DNA of 64,000 nt from Labrys sp. WJW (GTDB taxonomy: Bacteria; Pseudomonadota; Alphaproteobacteria; Rhizobiales; Labraceae): positions 1 to 64,000 of the forward strand of contig NZ_LYXZ01000061.1 in the NCBI RefSeq assembly GCF_001676615.1, in the 5' to 3' direction. This document shows, in pieces, positions 43,901-52,252 of the stretch (positions are counted from its first letter, which is position 1; every line of letters begins with the position of its first letter). Below the pieces are notes generated by a model that worked only from the letters and a program-made list of their open reading frames with translations, made no database searches and was not told the DNA's origin. Both the position numbers and the translations under genes were made by a program.

Positions 43901-44559
43901 ACCAATTGCACGAGTTGGTAGCTCGAGCGGATGATGTTCCAGTCTATCTTGAGATCCGGTGCTGCTTCACCCGTGGGTGGAATGAGGCGGGCAAACCACC
44001 AGCAGGCCACGGCTACCGCCACCATGATGGCGGCCACGATCCAGCTGGGCAAATGAGGAGCGACGAAGCCGGCCCCGATGATGCCGATCAGAATCGACAG
44101 GAAGGTGCCCGCCTCGATGAGACCGTTACCGGCGGGCAGTTCTTCGGGCGCCAGATGATCCGGCAGGATGCCGTATTTCACCGGCGTGAACAGCGTGCCC
44201 ATGATGCCGAGCGTGAGCATGCTGACCAAGAGGATCGGCATGGAATGCAGGGCAAAGCCGACCGCGGCGACGACGACGATGGCGATTTCAGCCAGTTTGA
44301 TCTGCCGGGCGACCCGCGCCTTGTCGTAGCGGTCGGCCAATTGCCCCGCCAGGCCTGAGAGCAGCAGGCCGGGCAGCACGATCAAGGCACCGGCGATCGA
44401 GACCATGCTGTCGCCGCCTTCCATCGCGGCGGTTTCGGCAATGCCGTAGACTGCCAGGATGGTCAGAGCCTGCTTGATGAAATTGTCGTTGAAGGCGCTG
44501 AAGAACTGGCTCCAGAACAGAGGCCAGAAGCGGCGGGCGGACATCAGCGATGCGAGCAT
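40906..44559 (-). CDS. aas: LplT-Aas fusion: lysophospholipid transporter, acyltransferase and acyl-ACP synthetase
   Basis: The product is 1217 aa from ATG 44559 (AGGAACC upstream). Three modules are fused. Residues about 1-420 form an MFS transporter of LplT type (FFSAFNDNFIKQAL, ADRYDKARVARQIK). Residues about 440-640 are a PlsC-type acyltransferase with the HX4D motif in INHVSFLDA and IFPEGRLT. Residues about 650-1135 are an AMP-forming acyl-ACP synthetase with LFTSGSEGAPKGV, EGYGVTETSP and GWYDTGDIV. A Pro/Ala-rich tail of about 80 residues ends the protein. It should flip lysophospholipids inward and re-acylate them. E. coli encodes LplT and Aas separately. It is first gene of an operon with the TetR gene. 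Confidence 0.9.
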   Translation of the reverse strand: MLASLMSARRFWPLFWSQFFSAFNDNFIKQALTILAVYGIAETAAMEGGDSMVSIAGALIVLPGLLLSGLAGQLADRYDKARVARQIKLAEIAIVVVAAVGFALHSMPILLVSMLTLGIMGTLFTPVKYGILPDHLAPEELPAGNGLIEAGTFLSILIGIIGAGFVAPHLPSWIVAAIMVAVAVACWWFARLIPPTGEAAPDLKIDWNIIRSSYQLVQLVASDRKLLIGSLAVAWFWMSGIVILSLTPSLAHSVIGGDGTLNTWFTTAFSIGIAIGSILAARLATGRIIVLLSPIGCILMGLFCLDVAWIAFGTERSETPLYFLDYLATGAGLHMTIALVLVALAAGLFIVPIYAAVQHWAPKDERARVIAGGNVITALFMTVGAGGLSLLQGQLGLTTPIALLGIAILDIIAGVVLLYVLPMSRFRDFILLLYRLLYRLEVKGIENLETPTPHRIIAINHVSFLDAGLVLALLDKDPVFAIDHTIAKAWWVKPFLKICRAYPLDPTKPMATRGLINAVKAGETLVIFPEGRLTVTGALMKVYDGAGLIADKSHADIVPMRIDGLERTPFTRLDANKVSRRWFPKVTVTFTEPTRLTIDEDLRGKKRRQAAGAALYDVMSDLIYKTSSVDTDLFRALVAAADKYGRKRVVLEDPVSGTLTYKRLLIGISVLGRKFTDFTAPGEHVGVLLPNANAVAVTFFALQSTGRIPAMLNFSAGQANLISACKTAQVKTVLSSRAFVEKGRLGDVVAAMEAHVRFVWLEDVRAEVGTADKLRGLLGAGRAHAKPAPDSPAAVLFTSGSEGAPKGVVLSHRNILANISQVGARIDFGPGDIVFNVLPVFHSFGLTGGMILPLVNGVRLYLYPTPLHYRIIPELIYGTNATALFGTDTFLAGYAKMANPYDFRSLRYVVAGAEPVKVETRRAYNEKFGLRILEGYGVTETSPVLALNTPMFNKNGTVGRALPDMETRLEDIPGIEEGGRLHVRGPNVMLGYLKADHPGEITAPEEGWYDTGDIVTIDPQGFIAIKGRAKRFAKIGGEMVSLAAVESMLADLWPESPVAVLATPDPRKGERLVLITPHKQANRADVIAHLRYKHAAELMIPSEIMIIDAMPVMGTGKTDYVGLNKMLKEHQANAGAADAKASPPAPLPGLPDPSKPSVAAPAQGNGAEPEAHRPPPAPLAAPGRPAGEPRPPAEKAGEAEAPPPAQAAHDETGGNHA

Positions 44560-44603
44560 CGGTGTGGTTCCTGGATGGGCGCGTACCGGGCGCGGGAGAA
44601 TCG

Positions 44604-44639
44604 CATTTTAAGTTAGCGTTCGTTCACTAACTTAAAATG
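44604..44639. promoter_or_regulatory. 36-bp palindrome, likely TetR operator
   Basis: Perfect 13-bp arms CATTTTAAGTTAG and CTAACTTAAAATG surround the centre CGTTCGTTCA. The inner part, read on either strand, resembles TetR-family operators of the TTAGTGAAC type. It lies 45 nt upstream of the acyltransferase fusion start and so probably overlaps its promoter. Confidence 0.75.
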
Positions 44640-44734
44640 TATGGTAAACGGCGTCAAGGTGGGGGAGGGCTGGCGCGGGTCCGGCATGTGCGCCGTCGCA
44701 CAGTGGCGGGAACCACCGGTCTCGAGCTGTCATC

Positions 44735-46546
44735 CTAGCCCTCGCGCCTGACGACTTCCAGGAAGACTTCGCCATAGCGCTCCAGCTTGGCCTGGCCCAC
44801 CCCGGGCAGGGCCAGAAATTCGGACAGGCTGGCGGGGCGTTCGCTCGCCATGGCGCGTAGCGTGGTGTCGGCGAAGATCATGTAGGGCGGCACGCTCTGT
44901 TCGCGGGCGAGCCGGCTGCGTTCGGCGCGCAAAGCGGTGAACAGGGCGCCGTCGCGTTCCGACATCTCGATCTCGCCGCGCCGGGTGCGTTTGGCCTCGG
45001 TGCTCTTGCGCGGCCGGTCGCGGCGGAAGATGATCTGCCGTTCGCCCTTGAACACGGCCCGCGCTTCCTCGGCCAGGATCAGGGCGCCATGGGCTTCATG
45101 GTCGACATTGACCAGGCCGGCTGCCGTGAGCTGGCGCAGCACCGATTGCCAGGTGCGGGCCTCGATATCCTTGCCGGCCCCGAAGACGGGCTGGTTGTCG
45201 TGGCCGAAGCGCTGGACCTTCTCGGTGACCTTGCCGGTGAGCACGTCGATGATATGGGCGCCGCCGAACATCTGGCCGGTGCGGTAAATCGCGGCCATGG
45301 CCTTCACGGCGGCGTCGGTGCCGTCCCAGCTCTCGACCGGCGAAAGGCAAGTATCGCAATTGCCGCAGCGGCCGGGATGGATCTCGCCGAAATGGGCGAG
45401 GATGGCCTTGCGCCGGCACTCCGCGGTTTCGCAGATGCCGAGCAGGGCGTTGAGCTTGCCGAGTTCGACCCGCTTCACCGTCTCAGGCGCATTGCCCTCC
45501 TGGATCATGCGGCGGCGCTGCACCACATCGGCCATGCCGTAGCTCATCCAGGCATCGGAGGGCAGGCCATCGCGCCCGGCTCGGCCCGTCTCCTGGTAAT
45601 AGGCTTCCACCGAAGCGGGAATGTCGAGATGGGCGACATAACGCACATCCGGCTTGTCGATGCCCATGCCGAAGGCGACGGTGGCGACCAGGCAGAGGCC
45701 CTCTTCCTCCAGGAAGGAGTCCTGGTTGGCGCTGCGTGTCGCCGCTTCCAGGCCGGCATGATAGGGCAAGGCGCGGATGCCCTGTTCGTTCAACCACTGC
45801 GCCGTCTCCTCCACCTTGGCACGCGACAGGCAATAGACGATGCCGCTATTGCCCTTGTGCCCGGCCAGGAAGGCGAGCAATTGCCGGCGGGCATTGTCGC
45901 GCTCGACGATGGCGTAGCTGATATTGGGCCGGTCGAAGCTGGTGGCGAAGACTTCTGCCGCGTTGAGGCCGAGCCGCTCGATGATGTCGGCGCGGGTGAC
46001 CGGATCGGCCGTAGCGGTGAGCGCGATGCGCGGGACGCCGGGGAAGGAAGCCGCAAGGCCGCCGAGCTCGCGATATTCGGGCCGGAAGTCATGGCCCCAC
46101 TGGCTGACGCAATGGGCTTCGTCGATGGCGAAGAGCGCGATGTCGGCATCGGCGATCAGGGCCTGGAAGCCTTGCGTTGCCACGCGTTCGGGGGCGACGT
46201 AAAGCAGGTCGAGCTTGCCGTCCATCAGGGAGCGGCGGACCTTGTAGGCCTCCTCGCGCGACAGGGAGGAATTGAGCGCTGCCGCGCTCACGCCAGCCTG
46301 CTTGAGCGCCTCGACCTGGTCGCGCATCAAGGCGATCAGGGGCGAGACGACGATGCCGACGCCGCGCCGGCATAGGGCCGGGATCTGGTAGCACAGCGAC
46401 TTGCCCGCTCCGGTCGGGAACAGCACCACCGCATCGCCACCCCCGGTGACATGGCGCACCACCGCCTCCTGCTGGCCGCGAAAGGCGGCGTAGCCGAATA
46501 CGCTATTGAGGACGGCGAGAGGATCTCGGGGAGATGAGAGGGTCAT
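44735..46546 (-). CDS. recQ: ATP-dependent DNA helicase RecQ
   Basis: The product is 603 aa. A superfamily 2 helicase core has Walker A LFPTGAGKSLCYQIP, DEAH box FAIDEAHCVSQWGHDFRPEY and motif VI QETGRAGRDGLPS. The RQC domain carries the zinc cysteines (CETAECRRKAILAHFGE, then CGNCDTC). The HRDC domain is at the end (SLSEFLALPGVGQAKLERYG). It unwinds 3'-5' and acts in recombinational repair. Length is typical. It is a single-gene unit. Confidence 0.96.
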   Translation of the reverse strand: MTLSSPRDPLAVLNSVFGYAAFRGQQEAVVRHVTGGGDAVVLFPTGAGKSLCYQIPALCRRGVGIVVSPLIALMRDQVEALKQAGVSAAALNSSLSREEAYKVRRSLMDGKLDLLYVAPERVATQGFQALIADADIALFAIDEAHCVSQWGHDFRPEYRELGGLAASFPGVPRIALTATADPVTRADIIERLGLNAAEVFATSFDRPNISYAIVERDNARRQLLAFLAGHKGNSGIVYCLSRAKVEETAQWLNEQGIRALPYHAGLEAATRSANQDSFLEEEGLCLVATVAFGMGIDKPDVRYVAHLDIPASVEAYYQETGRAGRDGLPSDAWMSYGMADVVQRRRMIQEGNAPETVKRVELGKLNALLGICETAECRRKAILAHFGEIHPGRCGNCDTCLSPVESWDGTDAAVKAMAAIYRTGQMFGGAHIIDVLTGKVTEKVQRFGHDNQPVFGAGKDIEARTWQSVLRQLTAAGLVNVDHEAHGALILAEEARAVFKGERQIIFRRDRPRKSTEAKRTRRGEIEMSERDGALFTALRAERSRLAREQSVPPYMIFADTTLRAMASERPASLSEFLALPGVGQAKLERYGEVFLEVVRREG

Positions 46547-46858
46547 GCCTGCAGGATGTGCCTTCGGTGCCTGATTCCATTCCGGGGAGATGGAGGAGGC
46601 TTACCCGACACAGGTCGTGATTCGAAAATCTCTCGCGTTGAATTCCTCCGCCGGCAAGCAATTCCGGTGGAATAATCCCGCTTGCCAGGGCCGCTGCCAC
46701 TTCTCCGCCAGGATGCCGGCTGCTCCTGCGATGGCATTGCAGGGCCTGCTTGCGATCCATAAAGTTATGTTATAACGTTTCATTCAAATGGAAGCTCAAT
46801 CGAGCGCCTACGGCATCGACATGCCCGTTTTCGCAATGGATCAAGGAATTCCGACATC
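46547..46858. other. Divergent intergenic region of 312 bp (recQ / COG0523 gene)
   Basis: No gene is supported. The AT-rich segment at 46757-46800 contains the Zur-like box and probably the promoter of the COG0523 gene. The recQ-side promoter is not identifiable. Confidence 0.5.
46764..46780 (+). promoter_or_regulatory. Zur-like zinc box
   Basis: GTTATGTTATAACGTTT contains the 8-bp palindrome GTTATAAC within an AT-rich flank, resembling alphaproteobacterial Zur boxes. It lies about 80 nt upstream of a COG0523 GTPase gene, a class of genes often Zur-controlled. The match is judged by eye. Confidence 0.5.
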
Positions 46859-47848
46859 ATGCAGCCCCTGCCGCAGACCCCCGTCACCGTCCTCACCGGC
46901 TATCTCGGGGCAGGCAAGACCACGCTTCTCAACCGGATCCTGACCGAGAGCCATGGCAGGAAATATGCCGTCATCGTCAATGAGTTCGGTGAAGTCGGCA
47001 TCGACAACGATCTCGTCGTCGACACCGACGAGGAAATCTTCGAGATGAACAATGGCTGCATCTGCTGCACCGTGCGCGGCGATCTGATCCGCATCATCGA
47101 GGGCCTGATGCGCCGGCGCGACCGCTTCGATGCCATCCTGATCGAGACGACCGGGCTGGCCGATCCCGCGCCGGTCGCCCAGACCTTCTTCGTCGACGAT
47201 GACGTGCGCGCCAAGACCCGGCTCGATTCGATCGTCACCGTTGTCGACGCCCGGCATCTGCTTGCAGAGATCGAGGAAGCGCACGAGGCCCAGGAGCAGC
47301 TCGCCTTCGCCGACACGATCCTGCTCAACAAGATCGACCTGGTTACGGCGGAGGAACTCGACCGGGTGGTGAAGCGGATCCGCCGCATCAATCCCACCGC
47401 CACCTTGCACGAGACCCGGCGTTGCGACATCGCGCTCGACAAGGTGCTCGGCCGCGGCGCCTTTGACCTCGACCGTATCCTCGAAGCCGAGCCCGATTTC
47501 CTCGAGGGCTTCCACGAGCACGAGCATGACGATCATGTCAGCAGCTTCGCCCTGGTGTCCCGCGAGCCGCTCGACCCCGGCAGGTTCATGCCCTGGCTCG
47601 ACATGATCGTGCAGCAATTCGGCGCCGACATGCTGCGCATGAAGGGCATCGTCGCCTTTGACGGCGATCCCCAGCGCTTCGTTGTCCAGAGCGTGCACAT
47701 GCTGCTCGAAGGCGACCATCAGCGCCCCTGGAAGCCCGAGGAGGAGCGCCGGAGCCGTCTGGTCTTCATCGGCCGCAATCTGCCCAGGGACGTGATCGAA
47801 CAGGGGTTCCTGGCCTGTCGCGTACAGGCGGCGGCAGACGCCGGCTGA
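46859..47848 (+). CDS. COG0523 metallochaperone GTPase (CobW/ZigA/ZNG1 family)
   Basis: The product is 329 aa. The G domain has Walker A TGYLGAGKTTLLN, the metal-binding CxCC in NNGCICCTVRGDL, ETTGLADP and the guanine-specificity motif LNKIDL. A His/Asp-rich HEHEHDDH stretch and the CobW C-terminal domain follow (DMLRMKGIVAFDGDPQRFVVQSVHMLLEG). The family delivers zinc or cobalt to target proteins. The Zur-like box upstream argues for a zinc-starvation role (ZigA/ZNG1 type), whereas the cobalamin-controlled operon immediately downstream would suit CobW. The sequence alone does not decide. Confidence 0.85.
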   Translation: MQPLPQTPVTVLTGYLGAGKTTLLNRILTESHGRKYAVIVNEFGEVGIDNDLVVDTDEEIFEMNNGCICCTVRGDLIRIIEGLMRRRDRFDAILIETTGLADPAPVAQTFFVDDDVRAKTRLDSIVTVVDARHLLAEIEEAHEAQEQLAFADTILLNKIDLVTAEELDRVVKRIRRINPTATLHETRRCDIALDKVLGRGAFDLDRILEAEPDFLEGFHEHEHDDHVSSFALVSREPLDPGRFMPWLDMIVQQFGADMLRMKGIVAFDGDPQRFVVQSVHMLLEGDHQRPWKPEEERRSRLVFIGRNLPRDVIEQGFLACRVQAAADAG

Positions 47849-47937
47849 AGCAGGAAGGCAGCGTCCGGCATCGGCCGATGCAGGTTTTGCATATTCGCTT
47901 GACCGCGCTGGCGACACCCCGGTAACTGTGGGGTTGA

Positions 47938-48138
47938 CGGTTCCCGTCGGATGCAAGTCCGTCGGGAGTAATAGGGAACACGGTCCGGCTTTCTTAAAAG
48001 CCCATGCCGTGGCTGCCCCCGCAACTGTAGGCGGATTGCCGAGCATCCTCCTGGCGCGAAAGGCGCCATGCCACTGTGGGTCTCCCATGGGAAGGCAGAT
48101 GCAAGGTCGACGTCCGCGAGCCAGGAAACCTGCCGTCA
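47938..48138 (+). ncRNA. Cobalamin riboswitch
   Basis: The conserved blocks appear in order: GGTTCCCGTCGG with GGGAACACGGTCCGG, the GCTGCCCCCGCAACTGTA core (48011-48028), then GCCACTGTG and GGGAAGGC, and the B12 box GAGCCAGGAAACCTGCC (48118-48134). Boundaries are approximate to about 15 nt. It precedes the ABC importer start by 200 nt; high cobalamin should reduce expression of that operon. No clear terminator was identified in the expression platform. Confidence 0.95.
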
Positions 48139-48337
48139 TCTCGATCAATCCCATGTCACGGGCGGGGATGCCCGGAACAGGAGACATTGTGACCTATCTT
48201 CCCGCCCGTCCGGGTTGTCGCCCGCCTGTTCCCTCCGCTTCGCGTCATCGAACCCTCTGCCACGCCCTGGCCTGAGGCCGTTTTCCGTCTTCGGCCGTGC
48301 CGAAGAAGGCCATTTCCATCGCGAACGAGAGAACATC

Positions 48338-49381
48338 ATGACCTTTTCAAGGAATAAGGCCCGCTGGTTCGGCTTTGCCGTCGCGCTTGCCGCCGGCTTC
48401 AGCCTCACGCCTGGTATCGATCCGGCGGTGGCGCAGGCAACGAAATATCCCCTCAAGCTCGCCAATTGCGGCCGCACTATCACCTTCGATCATGCGCCGC
48501 GCCGCGTCGTTTCCGTGGGGCAGAGCAGCACCGAGGTCCTCTATCTGCTCGGTCTTGCCGACAGGGTGGCCGGGACGGCGGTCTGGTTCGGCCCCGTACT
48601 GCCCGGATACGAGGAGGCCAATGCCAAGATTCCGCGCCTGGCCGACAATGATCCGAGCTTCGAAAGCGTGATCGGCAAGAAGCCGGAGCTCGTGACGGCC
48701 CAGTTCCAATGGCATGTCGGGCCCAGCGGCATCGTCGGCAAGCCAGAACAGTTCGAGGAACTGGGTATCCAGACCTATGTTTCGTCCGCCGATTGCGTCG
48801 GCAAGGACAATTCTGGCGGTGGCGACGGCACGCGCGGTACCCTCTTCACCATGGATCTGGTCTATCGGGAGATCAGGGAACTCGCCGAGATCTTCGACGT
48901 GCAGGAGCGCGGGGCGAAAGTCATCGCCGACCTGAAGGCACGCGAGGAAGCCGCCCGCCGCAAGATCGCTGCCGGCGACGGCAAGGTCTCCGCTGCCTTC
49001 TGGTTCTCGAGCGCCAAGGTTGATGTCGATCCCTACATGGCCGGCAAGAACAGCGTGCCGGGCTACATCATGTCCGTCCTGGGTGTCCGGAACGTCGTCG
49101 AGAGCGAGGAGGAGTGGCCGAGCGTCGGCTGGGAGACCATCGCCAAGGCCGATCCGACCATCATCGTCGCCGGCCGGATGGATCGCCGCCGCTATCCGGC
49201 CGACGACATCGCCATCAAGCTCAATTTCCTCAAGACGGATCCGGTGGCGAGCCTGATGCCGGCGGTCAGGCAGGGCCATGTCGTGGAGATGGACGTCCAG
49301 GCCATGCAGCCGAGCGTCCGCGTCGTCGACGGCATCGAGATGCTCGCCGATGCCGTCCAGCGTTTCGGCCTGAAGCGCTGA
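48338..49381 (+). CDS. Periplasmic corrinoid/metal-chelate binding protein (BtuF-like)
   Basis: The product is 347 aa from ATG 48338; the open frame reaches back into the riboswitch, which excludes earlier starts. The signal peptide ends in DPAVAQA. The mature part is a TroA/BtuF fold (HAPRRVVSVGQSSTEVLYLLGLADRVAG, KKPELVTAQFQW, WPSVGWETIAKADPTIIVAG). It contains two cysteines (NCGRTITF and ADCVGKD). Riboswitch control makes cobalamin or a precursor such as cobinamide the likely ligand. A 1-nt gap separates it from the permease gene. Confidence 0.85.
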   Translation: MTFSRNKARWFGFAVALAAGFSLTPGIDPAVAQATKYPLKLANCGRTITFDHAPRRVVSVGQSSTEVLYLLGLADRVAGTAVWFGPVLPGYEEANAKIPRLADNDPSFESVIGKKPELVTAQFQWHVGPSGIVGKPEQFEELGIQTYVSSADCVGKDNSGGGDGTRGTLFTMDLVYREIRELAEIFDVQERGAKVIADLKAREEAARRKIAAGDGKVSAAFWFSSAKVDVDPYMAGKNSVPGYIMSVLGVRNVVESEEEWPSVGWETIAKADPTIIVAGRMDRRRYPADDIAIKLNFLKTDPVASLMPAVRQGHVVEMDVQAMQPSVRVVDGIEMLADAVQRFGLKR

Positions 49382-49382
49382 G

Positions 49383-50405
49383 ATGAATCGCGCCGTCACA
49401 CGATTGCTGGCGATCGGGCTTCTGGCGCTGGCCGTGCTCGTCCTGGCGCTCTGGCTCGGCGCCGCCATCGGCGAGACGGCCATTCCGATGGACGTGGTGG
49501 CCAAGACGGCGGCCAACCGCCTGTGGGGCGCCGGCTACGACCTCGATCGCATCGATGAAGGCATCGTGTGGAACTACAGGCTGAGCCGCGCGGTCGTTGC
49601 GGCCTGCTGCGGCGCGGCCCTGGCGCTGTCGGGCGTCGTGCTGCAGTCCCTGCTGCGCAATGTCCTGGCCGATCCCTATGTGCTCGGCATCTCGGCGGGG
49701 GCGTCGACAGGAGCGGTTGGGGTCGCCATTCTCGGCATCGGTGCAGGATTTCTGAGCATGCCGCTCGGCGCTTTTCTGGGCGCGCTGGTGGCCTTCGGTT
49801 TCGTCGCCCTGCTGGCGATGCGGTCGGGGCGCGGCACGGGCGCGGTGATCCTTGCCGGCGTTGCGGGGTCTCAGCTTTTCAACGCCCTGACCTCCTTCAT
49901 CGTCACCAAGGCGGCCAATGCAGAACAGGCGCGGGGCATCATGTTCTGGCTGCTCGGCAATCTTTCGGGCGTGCGCTGGCCGGATGTCTGGCTTGCCCTG
50001 CCGGTCACGGTCGTGGGGCTGCTGGTTTGCCTCTGGCACGCCCGCGCGCTCGACGCCTTCACCTTCGGCACGGAATCGGCGGCATCCCTCGGCATCTCAG
50101 TCCGGCGCGCCTATGTCGTGCTCGTCGGCATCGCGGCGATGATGACGGCAGTAATGGTCAGCATCGTCGGGTCGATCGGCTTCGTCGGCCTGGTGATTCC
50201 CCATACGGCGCGGATGGTGGTGGGCGTGCGCCATGGGCGACTGCTGCCGGCCAGCGCCCTGATCGGCGCGGTCTTCATGATCGCGGCCGACATTCTGTCC
50301 CGCATCATCATCCCCGGCCAGGTCCTGCCGATCGGGGTGATCACGGCCCTGGTCGGCGCGCCGGCCTTTGCCCTCATCCTCAGCCAGAGAAAGGCGACGG
50401 CATGA
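49383..50405 (+). CDS. FecCD-family permease (BtuC-like)
   Basis: The product is 340 aa with about ten transmembrane helices. FecCD signatures include YRLSRAVVAACCGAALALSGVVLQSLLRNVLADPYVLGISAGAS and the C-terminal SIGFVGLVIPHTARMVVG loop that contacts the ATPase. It forms the membrane channel of a type II importer for corrinoid or iron chelate. Its stop overlaps the ATPase start by 4 nt. Confidence 0.88.
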   Translation: MNRAVTRLLAIGLLALAVLVLALWLGAAIGETAIPMDVVAKTAANRLWGAGYDLDRIDEGIVWNYRLSRAVVAACCGAALALSGVVLQSLLRNVLADPYVLGISAGASTGAVGVAILGIGAGFLSMPLGAFLGALVAFGFVALLAMRSGRGTGAVILAGVAGSQLFNALTSFIVTKAANAEQARGIMFWLLGNLSGVRWPDVWLALPVTVVGLLVCLWHARALDAFTFGTESAASLGISVRRAYVVLVGIAAMMTAVMVSIVGSIGFVGLVIPHTARMVVGVRHGRLLPASALIGAVFMIAADILSRIIIPGQVLPIGVITALVGAPAFALILSQRKATA

Positions 50406-51205
50406 GCCTGTCGGCGCGCAACCTGTCCTGGTCGGCAGGCGGGGCCCCGATCCTGCACGGGGTGTCGCTGGAGGTCCATCCCGGTGAATTGCTGGGCATC
50501 ATCGGCCCGAACGGTTCGGGCAAGACCAGCCTGATGTCCCTGCTGGCCGGTATTCGCCGGCCACAGGGCGGCGAGGTGTTGCTGTCGGGCCGCCCGCTCC
50601 ATGGTCTTGCTCGACGCGAAGTCGCGCGCCGCATCGCCCTGGTCGAGCAACAGGCGGAGACGGCCGAGCGCATTACCGCTCGCCAGGCTGTGGAGCTTGG
50701 GCGAACGCCGCATCTGGGAGCCTTCACGCCCTGGTCGAGCCGGGATGACGCCATCGTCGATCTCGCGCTCGAGGAGGTTGCCATGACCGGCCTTGCCGGT
50801 CGCCTGTGGCACACGCTCTCCGGTGGGGAACGCCAGCGCCTGCACATCGCCCGCGCCCTGGCGCAGCAGCCCGAGATCCTGCTTCTCGACGAGCCCACCA
50901 ATCATCTCGACATCGGTCACCAGATCGGCCTGCTGCATCTGGTGCATCGCCAGAATCTCACCGTCGTGGCGGCCCTGCACGACCTCAACCATGCGGCGAT
51001 GTTCTGCGACAGGGTCGCGCTGATGCAGGCAGGACGGATCGAGGCGATCGGTCCGCCGGCGGAGGTGCTGACGGCAGTGCGCATCCAGTCGGTCTTCGGT
51101 GTCGCCGCCGAGGTCATCCGCGACGGTGCGGGAGGATGCTTCATCCGCTATCGGCATCCGGATCTTCCGGTACCGCGACCAGGCCGGATCGCGGCGGTGT
51201 CATGA
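50402..51205 (+). CDS. ABC importer ATPase (BtuD-like)
   Basis: The product is 267 aa from ATG 50402; the frame extends to 49568 only through the permease gene. Walker A GPNGSGKTSLM, Q-loop VEQQAETAERIT, signature TLSGGERQRLHIARAL, Walker B ILLLDEPTNHLD and switch His in ALHDLNHAAMF are intact. The type is that of heme/B12/siderophore importers. It ends 34 nt before the methyltransferase gene. Confidence 0.88.
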   Translation: MSLSARNLSWSAGGAPILHGVSLEVHPGELLGIIGPNGSGKTSLMSLLAGIRRPQGGEVLLSGRPLHGLARREVARRIALVEQQAETAERITARQAVELGRTPHLGAFTPWSSRDDAIVDLALEEVAMTGLAGRLWHTLSGGERQRLHIARALAQQPEILLLDEPTNHLDIGHQIGLLHLVHRQNLTVVAALHDLNHAAMFCDRVALMQAGRIEAIGPPAEVLTAVRIQSVFGVAAEVIRDGAGGCFIRYRHPDLPVPRPGRIAAVS

Positions 51206-51239
51206 CACGCGGCCGACGACAGATGGAGAGAGCCGTCAG

Positions 51240-52019
51240 ATGACGAGCGCCAGCCCTGCGAACTATGATCTCAAGGAAGAGATTCGCGATTATTGGTCGA
51301 AGCGTTCGGAAACCTTCGACCGCGCCTTCGGGCACCACATTCCCGAGGGCCCCGAATTCGAAGCCTGGGCGGGGGCGATCCGAGATCATCTCGGGACCGA
51401 ACCGCTCCGGGTGCTCGATCTCGCCTGCGGGACGGGCGAGATCACCAAGCTGCTGCTGGCGCTCGGCCATGACGTGACCGCGCTGGACTTCTCCGAGGCG
51501 ATGCTGGCGGTTGCGCGGCGCAAGCATGACGGTCGCCAGCGCCTGCGCTTTCGTCTGGGCGATGCAGAAAACACCATGGAGCCGGAAAACGCCTATGACG
51601 CCGTCGTCTGCCGGCATCTCGTCTGGACATTGACCGAGCCGCAGAAGGCCTTTGCCGATTGGCATCGCGTGCTGAAACCGGGTGGCAGATTGCTGTTCTT
51701 CGACGGGGATTGGGCAAGACCAACCAGGACCGGCCGGTTGGCGTCCGGGCTCATTGCCTTGATCGATCGCCTTGGCGGCGCCGATCCCTTCTATGATGGT
51801 GCAATGGGCGAGCGCCATGCCCGCATCATGGAGCGGCTGCCTTTTGGCAGGGGGCTGCGGAGCACCGATCTGCTGCCGCTCCTGGAACAGGCCGGCTTCA
51901 GGGATGTGGTGGTCTCCTCGCATCGGCCGATCGCCGCGGCCCAGAGGCGCCGGGCGGATCTGCGCAACCGGCTGCGCACCTATCTCTATCGGCGCTTCAT
52001 CATCTGCTGCCGCAAATGA
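51240..52019 (+). CDS. Class I SAM-dependent methyltransferase in the cobalamin operon
   Basis: The product is 259 aa from ATG 51240, preceded by GGAGAGAGCC; an earlier in-frame start at 51099 lies inside the ATPase gene. SAM-binding motif I is VLDLACGTGEITKLL, followed by VTALDFSEAMLAVAR, DAVVCRHLVWTL and VLKPGGRLLFFDGDW. The C-terminal helical part is basic and contains CC near the end. The substrate is unknown. Being last in a riboswitch-controlled import operon, it could modify the imported corrinoid or chelator, or use it indirectly. This link is positional only. Confidence 0.8.
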   Translation: MTSASPANYDLKEEIRDYWSKRSETFDRAFGHHIPEGPEFEAWAGAIRDHLGTEPLRVLDLACGTGEITKLLLALGHDVTALDFSEAMLAVARRKHDGRQRLRFRLGDAENTMEPENAYDAVVCRHLVWTLTEPQKAFADWHRVLKPGGRLLFFDGDWARPTRTGRLASGLIALIDRLGGADPFYDGAMGERHARIMERLPFGRGLRSTDLLPLLEQAGFRDVVVSSHRPIAAAQRRRADLRNRLRTYLYRRFIICCRK

Positions 52020-52252
52020 TCCGCGAACCGGAGCAGCCTTGCATCTCCCGCCAACGGAACCATATCTTTGGAGGCGGCCTTCAGGGTCATGAGAGGCGTG
52101 TTCGAGGCAGCAAATGTCTGCCGCACCGTGCCGCTTTGGCCGCTCCGGTGGCGGGCCAGAAAAACAAGCATGATAACTGATGACGTCGCCGGGGCTGGGG
52201 TCTATGGTCCGTGACGGGACGCTATCAAGCTCTGTGAACAAGGACGTAACAT

